Source of the DNA: Syngnathus acus
Lineage: Eukaryota; Chordata; Actinopteri; Syngnathiformes; Syngnathidae
Assembly: GCF_901709675.1 (NCBI RefSeq)
Contig: NC_051108.1
Location: forward strand, 1,426,001 to 1,490,000
Length of the DNA: 64,000 nucleotides
Direction: 5' to 3'
Under the pieces are notes generated by a model. That model was not told the origin of the DNA and made no database searches. It saw only the letters and a program-made list of their open reading frames with translations. Position 1 is the first letter of the stretch; each line of letters begins with the position of its first letter. This document shows positions 12,001 to 22,937 of this stretch, in pieces. A program made the translations under genes and the position numbers.

Positions 12001-13825
12001 AGAATGTTGCCGCTGTGTTGATTGCCGCCGGCGCGTTCAACTTTTTCAATTAGGCCTCACCTTAATGCGCTTTTCTCCGCCGTAACAAGCAAAAGTGAAT
12101 TAGCAAAGACTGTGTAAAATGTCACTCTTAATTCACCCGCCTTTTCATATCTGCATAAACAAGCCCCGAGGTTTCATCCGCTCCCGGCGCGCCGTAAACG
12201 GATCCGTCCGACAGCGCCGCCCGCTTCCGCCCGTTCGCCGTGACTGACAGCCGTTATCTCAGCGAGCGAGCGAGCGAGCGAGACGGCCGCCGTCTGCGTG
12301 GCGTGGCCCCCAATGAGCGCGTGATTTCTTTTCTTCACAAAAGCCATACCCCCTGAGACGGCGCTGAGACCGACTTTAATTCCTGAAGATTAGCGTGTCA
12401 TTAAAACAGGAAAAGTCTCCTGACACGCCGATTAAATGAGAGACGTTGCCGAGACCGTGTCTGGCTGAGGACATAAGCAAAGAGGCCAAAAGGTTGCAGC
12501 GGAAGATCAACAACGTACCACCACGACCACATTCGCTCTGAGTTGGTTGACGCCAGTTGACACCAGGCCCCGCCCACACAGCCCCAGACGACGCGTGTCG
12601 CATGTCGTGCCTAGCAGAGCCCCCGTGTTGGCTTTCCTGTCGGTTCGGAACATCGCTCCCCTTCACTGAGCCCTGGGAAGGGGGAAAAAAAAAAAAAAGT
12701 GACAGGCCGTCATGTTGTACAAAGGACGGCAAAAATTTCAGGCTCCTCTCTGATATCACAACCCCCCAGCCTCGCCTCGTCTCGCCTCGCCTGCCCCCCT
12801 TCCCCTCTCCTCCATTTCCACACTGCTGTGTCACATCTATTTCCACTTGGCCTGTCAATCCCACCGTCTGAAGGCTTCAAATCTTCTATCTCTTTCCTCT
12901 CACACATACTCGTCAAAATGTAATAGCCTGGGAGGCGTGCGTGTGGAGCTGAGCAACGGAGGTAGCGGCCTTCCTCCTCAAGTAGCTGCCACATTTGACC
13001 TGAAAAAAAACATCTTGGGAATTTAAAAGTCCAGCCGGGGGGGGTATTATTGTTTCAACAAGCCCAAGTGTGTCATCACCAAAATGGTTTCTTGTTTGTT
13101 TAGCGCTCAAAGCTGTAAATACGTCCAGGTGACATGAAAAATAAATGCCTGCTGCTTCGCTGCTTTTCTTCACCATGAATGAAGAGCAACCTTTTCCACT
13201 TGGCCTCAATTTGAATCTATCACCTAGCTTGTTTACAACCAAATGTGCAGCCGGTAAATGAAACCCGCCCCTGGCCGCCATTTTTGCACATGTATTATTT
13301 GTGGTTTTAAGGCAGACTTGTTCCTGAAGAGGTAGAAAAGCCAGTTGCGCCATGCATAATTGAGCCGGCTCGGCTCCAGAAATACCCCGACGGGGACGTC
13401 CACGTGCGCCCGGAACGCAAAGCCCGACACGGCCTAGCCGAGCGCACGAAGCGATGAAAACGACACGGCCCATTGTTTGCGCCTCCGCGAACGCGTGTTT
13501 GTTTTAAAAAAAAAAAAGGAAAAGAACTGAATCTGTTTGTTGGCAGGAGGAGGCGGCGGCGGTGTGTGACGACGAGCTGCTCTCTCTGCTGCTGGACGCC
13601 GGGCTGCTGGTGGAGTGCGCGTCGTCGGCCGCCTTCCCGCTGCTGCGCCGCCGCATGCTGGCGCGCCGGCAGCCGGGCGAGCCGGACGCCCGACAGCTCG
13701 CCGGGCGGCTGTCGGAGGCCGGCCGCGGGGCCGAGGCGGGCTCCCTGCTGCTGGCTCACCGCGGCGCCCACCCGGCCCACGTCACCTTTAACTCGGCCCT
13801 CACCGTCCTGAAAAATTGGCTCTGA
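55..13825 (+). CDS. nbas: NBAS, C-terminal part (20 exons, 5'-truncated by window edge)
   Basis: NBAS is a subunit of the NRZ tethering complex (with RINT1 and ZW10) at the ER. It acts in Golgi-to-ER retrograde transport and has been linked to nonsense-mediated decay. Exons seen: 55-168, 566-723, 805-889, 1384-1520, 1592-1705, 2297-2420, 2917-2993, 3062-3199, 4549-4772, 4837-4947, 5005-5252, 6210-6565, 7565-7786, 8006-8208, 8534-8617, 8693-8876, 10661-10800, 10861-11008, 11733-11858, 13547-13825. Phases agree at every junction and the TGA is at 13823. About 1,090 codons are present, a little under half of the roughly 2,370-residue human protein as I recall it. Recognition rests on blocks such as LTLLAEQALRC, TLALAYLLALPQ, LQLAAYYYSLQIY, HMTHLEFLFTDSG, FAEVLLRTGKLAEAK and ELLSLLLDAGLLVEC, in the human order. 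The start, the N-terminal propeller and most of the Sec39-type region lie upstream. The 3' splice site of the fourth exon (1384 versus 1356) is ambiguous; only 1384 keeps the frame. Confidence 0.95.
724..2916 (+). other. NBAS introns 724-2916 (non-coding)
   Basis: The introns 890-1383, 1706-2296 and 2421-2916 hold oligo-T runs near 1060, 2440 and 1840, oligo-A near 2822, and otherwise ordinary intronic sequence. I see no further gene, RNA or mobile element. Open frames here are only read-throughs of the flanking exons. Confidence 0.6.
3200..4548 (+). other. NBAS intron with a LINE relic
   Basis: This 1.35-kb intron follows the exon ending at 3199 (donor GTGTGG). It holds a non-LTR retrotransposon fragment near 4315 and AT-rich sequence around it. 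A pyrimidine-rich acceptor precedes the exon at 4549. Nothing else is recognisable. Confidence 0.6.
4315..4359 (+). mobile_element. Non-LTR retrotransposon reverse-transcriptase relic
   Basis: The + strand reads GGVPQGSILGPFSF and then a stop. G-V-P-Q-G-S-x-L-G-P is the hallmark block of LINE-type reverse transcriptases, normally followed by LLFxLYINDL. Flanking sequence is AT-rich with stops in the same frame, so this is a dead fragment. The family (L2, RTE or Rex-like) cannot be told from this length. Confidence 0.65.
5253..8533 (+). other. NBAS introns between 5253 and 8533
   Basis: The intron segments 5253-6209, 6566-7564 and 8209-8533 lie between NBAS exons. They contain a (TG)n tract at 5963-5981, AT-rich stretches near 5510-5660, several short TGTG tracts near 7205-7370 and an oligo-T near 8300. 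I see no further coding or RNA feature. Confidence 0.55.
8877..10660 (+). other. Largest NBAS intron in the window; candidate conserved non-coding DNA
   Basis: This is a 1.78-kb intron in a gene whose other introns here are mostly shorter. The parts around 9140-9480 and 10190-10420 are non-repetitive and carry homeodomain-type TAAT/ATTA cores. No exon fits the NBAS phases here. An oligo-T lies at 9615-9639. The regulatory reading is inference only. Confidence 0.35.
11009..13546 (+). other. NBAS introns 11009-11732 and 11859-13546
   Basis: These two introns surround the exon at 11733-11858. They include a (GCGA)n tract at 12261-12283, C/T-rich sequence near 12770-12830 and GCTAGC-type words near 11620-11650. 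I see no additional gene. Confidence 0.5.
12261..12283. repeat. (AGCG)n microsatellite
   Basis: About five and a half copies of AGCG lie inside an NBAS intron. Confidence 0.85.
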
Positions 13826-14227
13826 GGTGGGATGCGACACTCTGACTGATTTCCCCCCAAAAAACTTTAACATCCAGACAAAAAACAAAAAGCCAGTCCA
13901 CACAAAGCTGATGTCCCGTTGGCAAATAACTGCTGAGTATTATTTAGCCTCAGCTCTGTGTTGTTTTTTTGTCCCGTCGTTGTTAAAAAGGCCCGCTGGT
14001 CGCTGTTGTCATAATAACGTTCCATCAATTCCCGCGTGTAATTTTGGCTTCAAGCTGTGTCGTATGCAAACAGAAGACAATTATCATGAAGGATAATGAT
14101 TAGCTGACTGCTGTTGAGAATTTAGTTGGAAATGAGACAAAAAGGTTGCCTAATAATGACATCATAAATTTTGTTCCAAGAATCCTGCTGCAAAATTCTG
14201 TCTTTGTCATTCTGTCTCCCTCACCGC

Positions 14228-14233
14228 AATAAA
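14228..14233 (+). terminator. nbas: Probable nbas polyadenylation signal
   Basis: An AATAAA hexamer (in the context AATAAAAATAAAG) lies 0.4 kb after the nbas stop codon. It is the first strong signal downstream. Cleavage was not observed; this is inferred from position. Confidence 0.6.
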
Positions 14234-14727
14234 AATAAAGGTATCACCTCCAAGCGATTTTCCATTTCGGGGCGTCCTTCAAATGACACGTAAAGATAAA
14301 AGCTAGAGGCGCTTTTAGCCAGAAAGGAGAAAGAAAGTTCTTGCGGGAAATGGCAACAGGTGTTTGTGTTCCACGAGGGAGAACTGAACAGTAATCAGTT
14401 GAAGCGGGATTGGGGGGGACGGGAGGTCACACACCAGCATTGCCCCCCTGGAGGAAGGAGAGTAAACATTACGACTGCCTCCCGAAAACAAAGAAGAGGC
14501 TGCGTGTATATGTGTGTGTCATTTTGAGCTCCGCCGAGGGCAGCGGTCTGGAATCTTAACTAACACAATCGGCAGTGTTGAAAGCAGGCGTCGGTCGGGG
14601 CTTTCAAGCTAATTAGGAACGAGGCGATGTGCATGTTGCGCCGTATGTTGTGTTTGACTGCGTGAAGCGCGAAGAAGTCAAAGCTTCAACTGCGCCCTTG
14701 TAACATGGACAATAGCATCGCTAGTTT

Positions 14728-14741
14728 GTTGCCATGGTAAC
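14728..14741. promoter_or_regulatory. RFX/X-box palindrome 1
   Basis: GTTGCCATGGTAAC matches the RFX-family consensus (GTTGCCATGGCAAC type) in both half sites. It is the first of three within 321 bp. Confidence 0.6.
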
Positions 14742-14936
14742 TGCACATCACTGAGCATTTTCATTCAAGCAGCCAAGCAGGCGCTTTGAGATACGAGCTG
14801 AATCGGACTACATTTGTAATTCAAAACACTCATAGATGCTTTATTGTTATTTTTTACAGCCTGGTAATGGCGTTTTGCATTGCATGTTAGCGTTAAGCTA
14901 GCAGATGGTCAACTTGTGTAGTTGTATTCAATTACT

Positions 14937-14950
14937 GTTGCCACGGTAAC
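14937..14950. promoter_or_regulatory. RFX/X-box palindrome 2
   Basis: GTTGCCACGGTAAC has both RFX half sites intact. It starts 209 bp after the first copy, and the flanking sequence differs from it. Confidence 0.55.
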
Positions 14951-15034
14951 CAAATATCGCCTGCTACTGTTATTAGTGGACCGGCCTGGACAGCTCCCGC
15001 ACGTACTCAAATTAAGGTGACTAGTTTTGACGGT

Positions 15035-15048
15035 GTTGCCGCGGTAAC
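15035..15048. promoter_or_regulatory. RFX/X-box palindrome 3
   Basis: GTTGCCGCGGTAAC has both half sites intact. It starts 98 bp after the second copy. Confidence 0.55.
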
Positions 15049-15800
15049 CACAGCTCACACAGCGCAAACGGCCAACAACGGTCAACACGGGAGCAGAAGC
15101 AGCCCTGAAAAGAATTCAACATGTTGCACTTATTCCGTCCGTTGTGTTTCAAGAGGAACATGATTAGAGTTCAGAGCGGAGCCGTGACCAGCGCGCAAAT
15201 CACGCCAATTCGCTGCCGTGTCAGGTCGCTTGGGCGTCCGGCAAGACGGCGGCTATTTAGCGCTGGCTGCTGTGAAAAATAAGAACGCGTGTGTTTGAAA
15301 GCTTGCTCTTTTTGAGGACTATCAGGCAACATGCAGGTGCTGCTGTTTTGCTTAGCGACAGGGCGCTTAACTCTTCCACGTGTGTGAGAGAGACAGAAAA
15401 CGATTGAGTTGCTTATTGTCGTTGATTGTCCTAATCAGACCAATCATCAAACGATGGCTTCGAGCTCCACGGGAGGCCTCGCTCATCTCGACAAATCCGC
15501 CATGAAGTGCTTTCTGGCTAGGAAAGAAAAGGGAATAATTAAAGCCGAGACGGGCGATAAGGCAGTCGGCGGCTGCTAAACGGTCATTTCAGCGTCTCTC
15601 ACCTGACAAAGTGTCAACTCGCACCCGCTCCACGCCCTTCGCCTCCTCCAGTACAATGATAGGTAATTCCTGGATAACTGTCAGCCGCCGCATCGAGGTG
15701 ACAGACAAACCAGGGCCGAGCCACGTCGCCGGCTGGCCGGCGCCTAATAACCTTCATTATATAGCGATGGACCCGTTTGTTGGCGGCGACACTTACACAC

Positions 15801-15872
15801 CTGAAAAAGGTCAAAATCCACAATGTCGAGAAAATACCGTGGACCGAGCATCGGACCTTGTGGAACGCCACA
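15801..15872 (-). mobile_element. Non-LTR retrotransposon reverse-transcriptase relic
   Basis: The minus strand reads CGVPQGPMLGPRYFLDIVD, the conserved reverse-transcriptase block followed by a YFLDI segment equivalent to the usual LFxLYI. The frame is open for 24 codons with no recognisable protein around it, so it is a decayed LINE fragment. Confidence 0.6.
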
Positions 15873-16381
15873 TTGTGATTGTGTTCATGCGGAGTCAAAA
15901 ATGGGTGCATCTATTTCAAGCCCTTGCTAACTTTGCTGCTTTGTGAAGGGCAAGCAAAGTCAAATGCACCTCAAGTCAGTGGCAAAAGTTGCCTCACTAC
16001 TTTTTTCCACCTTGAAATATTTAACTCCAGTACACTGCATGTGTGTACACTCCATTGTGTACATTCCATTAAATCTCGTACACTGTGCACACACACACAC
16101 ACACAAACCTTGAGGGCGCTGCCACGAGACCTCGGTTAATCATCCTCACTGGCCAAAAGTCACAGAAGCCACAAATCAATGCTTAAATGTGTGTCTGCTG
16201 TATTAAGCAGCCGATCGATGGCCCGCGCTAGCGCATCGGCCGGCTAAAAGGCCTTGCTGGCGAGGTGGGGTGGGGGGGAGGAGCTAATGCCTTAAGCACG
16301 TGTGCGCGCATGCAAAAAAAAAAACACCCTCAACTCCACCTGTCAACAATGAACACATTTGTGACCTTCTCCAACGTGCTT

Positions 16382-16410
16382 TCATATGGTCAAAAGTATT
16401 GGGACACGGG
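16382..16410. repeat. Possible DNA-transposon-derived fragment
   Basis: The phrase TCAAAAGTATTGGGACAC is one I associate with a dispersed non-autonomous DNA transposon in fish genomes. Only this short block is recognisable; no terminal repeats or target-site duplication could be defined. Confidence 0.3.
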
Positions 16411-16717
16411 GCCATTACACTGACATTGAGACAGCTCATCAGTACAGCACTAATATTTGTTCTACTATAAAAAAAACTCAAAATTGATTAAAAATGTTAT
16501 ACAATACTGTACTATTTTATCTATTTATCTTTATTAAAAACAAGTACCAAAAAAAATTGAAATGTTTTTTTTTGGGCCTGTAACAAATCTCAATGGAGCG
16601 AGAATCTGTCTGACAAGAAGATGGCCTGCTTTCACTTTCAGCAGTTTTCTGTCAGCACATGAGCTCTCTTCCGACGGAATGGCGTGTAGAACTCCAAAGT
16701 AATATTGAAGAACTTTC

Positions 16718-16737
16718 CGCGCGCACGCGCGCGCGTC
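16718..16737. repeat. Alternating GC tract
   Basis: A 20-bp CG/CA alternation in intergenic DNA with Z-DNA potential. Similar tracts are at 20573-20592, 22482-22508 and 51148-51164. Confidence 0.75.
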
Positions 16738-16980
16738 CGGGATCCTGATGGGAAATGTCAAGCGGCTTTTAAGGCACACAAAGAGAAGCCATTAAATGGG
16801 TTGGCGTGACACGGCGTTCTTGTACCCGTTCCCCAACCGAGCTGCCGCGCACGTCCGCAAATGTCACTGACGGCGAGCGACAATTACGCACCGACGTCAC
16901 TTCCAGACGCGCCGATACATGCGGCGATATGTCCACACACACACATAAAATGACTTTCACTTGATGGATTAGCTTTTAGC

Positions 16981-17004
16981 GAGGGAGGGAGGGAGGGAGG
17001 GAGG
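16981..17004. repeat. (GAGG)n microsatellite
   Basis: About six copies of GAGG on the + strand, in intergenic DNA. Confidence 0.9.
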
Positions 17005-18031
17005 CGTATTCGTCAGACAATTACAATGCAAATGCATGGCTTCGAACTTGGAATTTTTGATTGCAAGACACATTGCTGAAGCACATGCCAAGCATCCAGT
17101 TACAGTGACGCGTTCTGTTTATCCAAACTTTGCGCTCAAAATTTGTCTTTTTTATTCTAGTTTTCTATTTATTATATTTTATTTATTAGAACCGCATGAG
17201 GCTGGGTGTCATTTTTCAACTTCCTGCTTTATTCTGAAAGGCACTCGCAGCACGGTGGAATATTTACCTCACTTCCGCCCTCACCTGTCTCAACCGTCAA
17301 CAATCAAGCACGGCTGTCATGGTGCCGAACAGTACAGCGAAAAGAGTGAGTTAATCTTTATTTTTTTTAAATGAAACCACTTCTGAGTATATCATGCAAT
17401 TTCTCACATTTCCAACGGTGTTTTATTGACATCATTGCATCCCAAAAAAAAACAGCTGATGCAAATTTAGCAAATACATATAGGAATAATTTGTAGACAA
17501 GAGCAAATTTCTGCCAAGAAGCACAAAACAATGATCATAATGCATCAAGGCAATTGATTGACTTAACTATAATTTTCAATGTGCAATGATGAAGTCGTAA
17601 CAACAGTGCTCACAATGGAGCTAGCTGCATGGTTAATGGTCGTTAATCACAATAATTTGCTATGACAGAGTGTTATGACAATGGAGGCACTAGCTCCTCA
17701 CGCTAATGCTCTAGCTCCAATTTTTGCCGGACTGCTTTCTTTTCTCCACATGACCCGATGGTTCTCTCGATGCAGCGAGCGACGTGAGGTTGCTGCTGCT
17801 GGCTTCTCATTTGGTCCACTGCTGGTTGAGAAGATGTTTGTTGAGTGCAGACTGTCTTTGCCTTCATTCCAAAAGTAAATATCGCAGACGATCAGGTTCA
17901 TTTAAATTAATCGTGATCATTTTTTAAATTAGATGTAATTCTGCAGGCATTATGTCATCGTCCTCGAAAAAATGATGACTGCGGTTTGAGTAGTAGTGAA
18001 AGTCGTCTTTGTTGGGCTTGATTGAATCACA

Positions 18032-18050
18032 CTGCCCCCTGGTGGCCAAG
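18032..18050 (-). promoter_or_regulatory. CTCF-like motif, minus orientation
   Basis: The minus strand reads CTTGGCCACCAGGGGGCAG, an almost ideal CTCF core (CCACCAGGGGGC). It points away from the similar motif at 19144. Binding is not shown. Confidence 0.55.
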
Positions 18051-19143
18051 CAGTGCACACCGGAAAGTGTTGCAATGATCTAATGATGATGCACAAAGAC
18101 TCTTTACCCTTGATTTAACTCCGATGAGGACCGATCCCAGATGAAAACAATGTGGCAAGTCAGGACGTCGCAGTTTACCCTGCAGACAAATTTGAACGAT
18201 GATTCACGACTCTGCAGTCTGACTTTTGGCGCCTGCGCCAAACATGTGCAAAGCGTGCTAATTAGAAGCGACAAGGCGAGTGCACACGCCGGCATTTGAC
18301 AAGGCTTACAAGCTAACCGGCGTGTTAATTGTACCTCTGCGAAAGGCAAACCCGATCGCTCGGCCGCAGCCGCAATTAAACCGCAGCTGGCCGGGACTTG
18401 CGCCACAATGACTCGGCGACCTCCGCTAAGCCGAAGCGGGCCGTCGGTCGGTTCGTTCATTGAGCAGATTGATGAGCCGTCCACCTCTCCGGGGGGTCAA
18501 GAGCTGTTGAATTTGGTTTTCTGTCTGCCTTTTAACAGCTTAGTCCAACAACATGATCCTTCATTAAGTCCGCCGCGGGGAGCACACCGCTCGCAGCGTC
18601 AACAAAATAAGGTAGGATAAATAAATCAGCAGGCCAGACGCACTCCAGCGTTCCGATAACACCTCGTCCCTGAACGTTCCTCCATTAGCATTTCATAATT
18701 GGTTGCAGGCTTTTCGCTTTCATGTTGGAATTTTACGTATGTGAAGGTTTGCGTGATTATTGCATGAGCCCCGGACCGCTTCGGGCCTTGCAGCGGATTC
18801 ATTCATTACTGGAGGACGGCGTAAGGTTGGATGTCAGCTGATGCAATACTTGAAAAAAGTTGTTGTTTTTCGGGGGGGGGGGGGTGTGTTGAGTTGAAAT
18901 GCGGACTGAAATATCCCTCGGGTGTTGGTCACGACACGTAGGAATCATCTTGTTGCCCGTTTTGGGTGTGCTATTTCTACTGCTTTTCGAACAAGCTGCT
19001 AACTTTATGCAGACAATTATTGATAGTTGCTGTTTTGAAACTTTTATGTAAATGAGTGCAATGTAAAGAATGAAGTTGCTTTTGTCACCCGTTTTTGCTT
19101 CAATTGAGTGGACTTTGTGCAGCTCCTTCTGGTATGCACGCCC

Positions 19144-19164
19144 TGGCCACCAGGGGGCAGTATA
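19144..19164 (+). promoter_or_regulatory. CTCF-like motif, plus orientation
   Basis: The + strand reads TGGCCACCAGGGGGCAGTAT, matching the CTCF core very closely. It lies 1.1 kb from the oppositely oriented copy. Confidence 0.55.
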
Positions 19165-22100
19165 AGAAACCATATAATGCTTCCATCAAGCTGCAGTAAT
19201 AGTGTTTTTTGGCGGAGGACAAACAATCCACAATATACAATTAGGCAAATCCGATTTTCGATGTACCAGAGAGCACCAAAAGTGACAGTTATGCAATTAA
19301 ACCCAAATCGGATTTTTGGGGGGCTAGCAGCATGAATATTGTTTGACGCAACTAGTTGCATGGGAACTTTGCCTGCATAGAGCTTCTTTGTGCGAGCCCT
19401 TCAGTGCCAGTAGAAGTGTTTTTTTTCTCCCCCCTTTCTCTTTTTTTCTGGCATTCCTCATCAATATTTCACAGCCTCTGCTCGCTACCGGTTGGGCGTC
19501 TGAATAAGGCTTTAGCTATGCTCCAGCGCACAGCGCTGAAGGACTGTCGGGCAGGCTGCAACCCCGCAGGGAGGCTCCGACTCGTGTCTGCCGCTAACGG
19601 TGAAAGAGCGCCACCGCGGCCAGATGGTCGTGAATAATTCTTTTGCGATTTGGCAACACGTTTTTTTAATTCTCACGCGGAAGGTCGGTGATGGCAGGCG
19701 CTGACGTCCGGGTCGCAAAGTCTTCCGTCAGGGCAGGCCGGGTCAGAGCGCAGCGCGATCGCTGTCGGGTGTCTCTGCATGTGCTCATCTTGAGGCCATT
19801 TGGTTTGCGCCATCGCGTCTAAGGACCAGCAGCGGAGGCGGGCCTCATGCGGCGCCGCAACATGAGCGAAAAGACTCGGCCATACGGACGCTGCATGGCG
19901 CCAACCCATGACATTTTTCACGTCCATAATTCCGGCCATCACGACTCGTTTTATTTCCAAGCTATCATGCCGTTTTGCCATTTTAAATGACACCTTCCAG
20001 CAATGTCTGGCTTGTATGCAAAAGCAAATAAATGGCCAATCTGCTGATTGGGCTCGGCGAGACCAATTATGTGTCAAAGCGCACATTATGCTTTGAATGG
20101 CACTTGCCAAGGTTGCTCTCTCGTTCGGAGCGCGGCGGAAATTCGTTTTGAATGAAACGGAAAGAACCTTGGCAGTCGGTCCAAATGACACTTTGAGGAC
20201 TTTTGCCAGTGAAGCTAAAAGTGACAACTGCGCGCACAGGCCATTTCCGATTCCGTCCGTTCAAATGACGCAGCCAGGTTCAGCCGCGCGTGTTGGTGGA
20301 AGTTGTTTGGACTAACCAAAGCCTTCTTGCAACGATGGAGAACATCAGCCGCCATATGTTCGTCTTTATAGCTTCGGCGAGTTGTAGTCGCCGAGCTTTT
20401 ATTTCATCACAGCCGACGGCCATCCTCGGAGTCCTTTTTCTTTTTGCAATTTTCTGCTCGGCTTCATGATCCATTAGCGCCGGATTATGCCTTGCTTTCC
20501 CTTGCTGGCTGCCACGCGCGCTTTTTTACGAGCGAGCTTGTTGCGCAAACACATCGGCGGCAATTACGCGCGAGCGTGTGCGCGCGCGCGCCCCCGCTTT
20601 GTCAATACGCCATCAACCTGTGCATCATTATGAACCACCTGCTTGCACATCAGCGGTATATTGCGTGTTTTGTTTACGATCAATTCTGGGATCAGCTGCA
20701 AAAGTCATTTAACTGTAGAGCTGATTGAAAACCACGCGTGGACATATATTGCGCCTTACTGTGGGACCTTGACTCACGAGTTTGATTAGTTCTGTGACAG
20801 AACTTGTAAGTCAATTGACAGAACCACAAAGCAGCGTATCAACCAAGTTAACTCCTGCAGCCCCCCCATTTTCTGAGCACTGTGTGTAAATTGCTTTTCC
20901 CCTTTTGTAGTAAATTACCCCCCCACACACACTTTGAGCATGACAGCTCAGCCTTGTCCGACATATTTGATGGCTTGGTCCTTCCTCACACTTGTGTGCA
21001 GTGTTGAGTGGTTGTATTTATGCAAGGCCTCGCCGCCGGCATAGCTCGACTCCGACGGAACAATTCGGGTCACAACATGGCTGTCATGGCCAAGTTTTTA
21101 TTCCACATGATTGGCATCCTGAGAATAACTTGTGCATGGACAAAAATATCAAGGAGCTCAAAATGCCTGACTGGTGTGATTAAACCATCACGAGCTCTTC
21201 CGGTGTGTTTTGTGACACCGAGAGAAAAAAAGTATGAATAGCTCGGGGCCAGTGTTGAGATTCCAAAATTCTTCACCCCCCGTGACTCCTTAAAGCCACG
21301 GCGGTGCCAGGCTCGCTCATTCCCATGAATCAAAATGCCAGAGAGGTCACTTCAATAAGAAAGTGCAGGGCAGGATTTGGACCACACACATTCAGGGTCA
21401 ACACGACCCATTTTAGCTCCGCCTTCTCCTCTTAAGCTAATGGATTGCCAACGTTGTTTTTGTCATTAGCATTCCGAGCGGCGCAAACGTCCTTTCGATT
21501 TGTTTTGACAGTCGAGGCCGGTTTGAAACGTGCGCGACGGCCAGTCAATCAGTCGCTCGGTCCATTGCGAGGGCCTCGGTGGTTAGCGCTGATTTCCGTC
21601 ACAGGCCGTTGACTCGCCTGTTGAATTTCGAGTTGTGTTCAAGTGAAAATGAGAATTCACTCAATTCAAGGCGGGATCAAAGTTTTCAAGAACATTTTGA
21701 TCGGCTAATAGCTACGGATCACTAATTGGACTGTTTGACTGCAAAGGATTGACACAGTGGTCCTCCCGACCATGGCAGCCTTGGTTCCCGTGGCAACGAC
21801 GTTTACGTTCATCCCAGGGGAAAATCAAATCTGAGGCAGACCCTCATGAATAAAGATGCGGGCGACATATGGCTGAGGCAAAACAAGATGCTCAATCTTG
21901 GAGCTTGTTGCTTCGCAGTCTTCCTCGAGCCCATTCGCACATATGGTCACTGGCGCGACCAAATCTTCCTGGCAACCTCTCGCGGCCCACTAGCCTCATT
22001 TCGATAACTCTCAAGGGAAGGGGGAGTTAAGTTAACTAGGGTAGCGTGGCTCTTCTTTGTGCTCTTATTCTGAAAGAGCAAGCACAGCGCTTCGGCTCGT

Positions 22101-22304
22101 TTCCTTTGCGACGCTTCACGTAAATCACAGCAAGGACAAACACTCGAGCGGTACACTTTCTCAAACTCCCCGTGGATATTTTGTTTTCTTTTGCATGCAC
22201 AGGTGACTCTTTCCCGGCCTTCCAAATATGGGCAGATATATGAAACCTATCGAGCCTCGGGCAGGTCAGCAGCGTATGAATAATTCATATAGCGAGTACG
22301 AGCT

Positions 22305-22332
22305 TTGTGTGTGTGTGTGAGTGTGTGTGTGT
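22305..22332. repeat. (TG)n microsatellite
   Basis: An almost uninterrupted TG tract (one GA) about 55 bp from the possible lratd1 polyadenylation signal. Confidence 0.85.
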
Positions 22333-22387
22333 ATAAACCTAATAACATCTGCTGGACCAAGCAGTTGTTTTCATATTTCAACCTCCA

Positions 22388-22393
22388 TTTATT
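22388..22393 (-). terminator. lratd1: Possible lratd1 polyadenylation signal
   Basis: TTTATT on the + strand is AATAAA on the minus strand. It lies about 545 bp past the lratd1 stop codon. The assignment rests on position only. Confidence 0.4.
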
Positions 22394-22937
22394 TGAACCA
22401 AAAAAGAGGGCGGGGCGACAAGATCAGGATCAATAATCCACTCAACGCAAATACAAAAATAAAGGAATACATTTTCTTTCTACGCGCGCACGCGCACGCG
22501 CGCACACATCCATTGGCGTGGAGCAGGATGGCTGTGGGCTGACAATAAAGTATATTGTCATTGTATGGCAAAGAAGAGGGGCGCTTTTGTGCAAGCCAAA
22601 ATTGCTTTCGTTTGGTTTTCCGTCGTTCTTTAGGCAGCTTATGTGTGACCGGGAGGGGGACGCTCAAATATTGGACTCTCAACGCGGCAGCCCCCCCTGA
22701 AAGAAATCCAGTATCCAAACCAAGCCCAGTCATGAGAGGTCGGGGCGGGGGTCTTTTTAGGTGGGATGAAAAGGGGGAGGGGCGTTGTCTTGTTTACACG
22801 GTTCCACATTCCACACGAGCACAGCGCCTGAGGGCTTGAAACGTATCACGGCGCTGTCCACAACCAACAGGTCCGCGCCCCCAAGAGGAGGCGGGGGCGG
22901 TTGGGCCAGATCCGAAGGAATCCCCCCACGCCCCCCA

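Larger units (their letters stand above)
13826..22387. other. nbas-lratd1 intergenic region (tail-to-tail)
   Basis: About 8.5 kb lies between the 3' ends of nbas (+) and lratd1 (-). It holds the RFX motif cluster, two CTCF-like motifs, a LINE relic, (GAGG)n, GC-alternating and (TG)n tracts, and a 10-nt G run near 18873. Open frames are short and look non-coding (none has a recognisable motif). No RNA gene was recognised. Confidence 0.6.
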
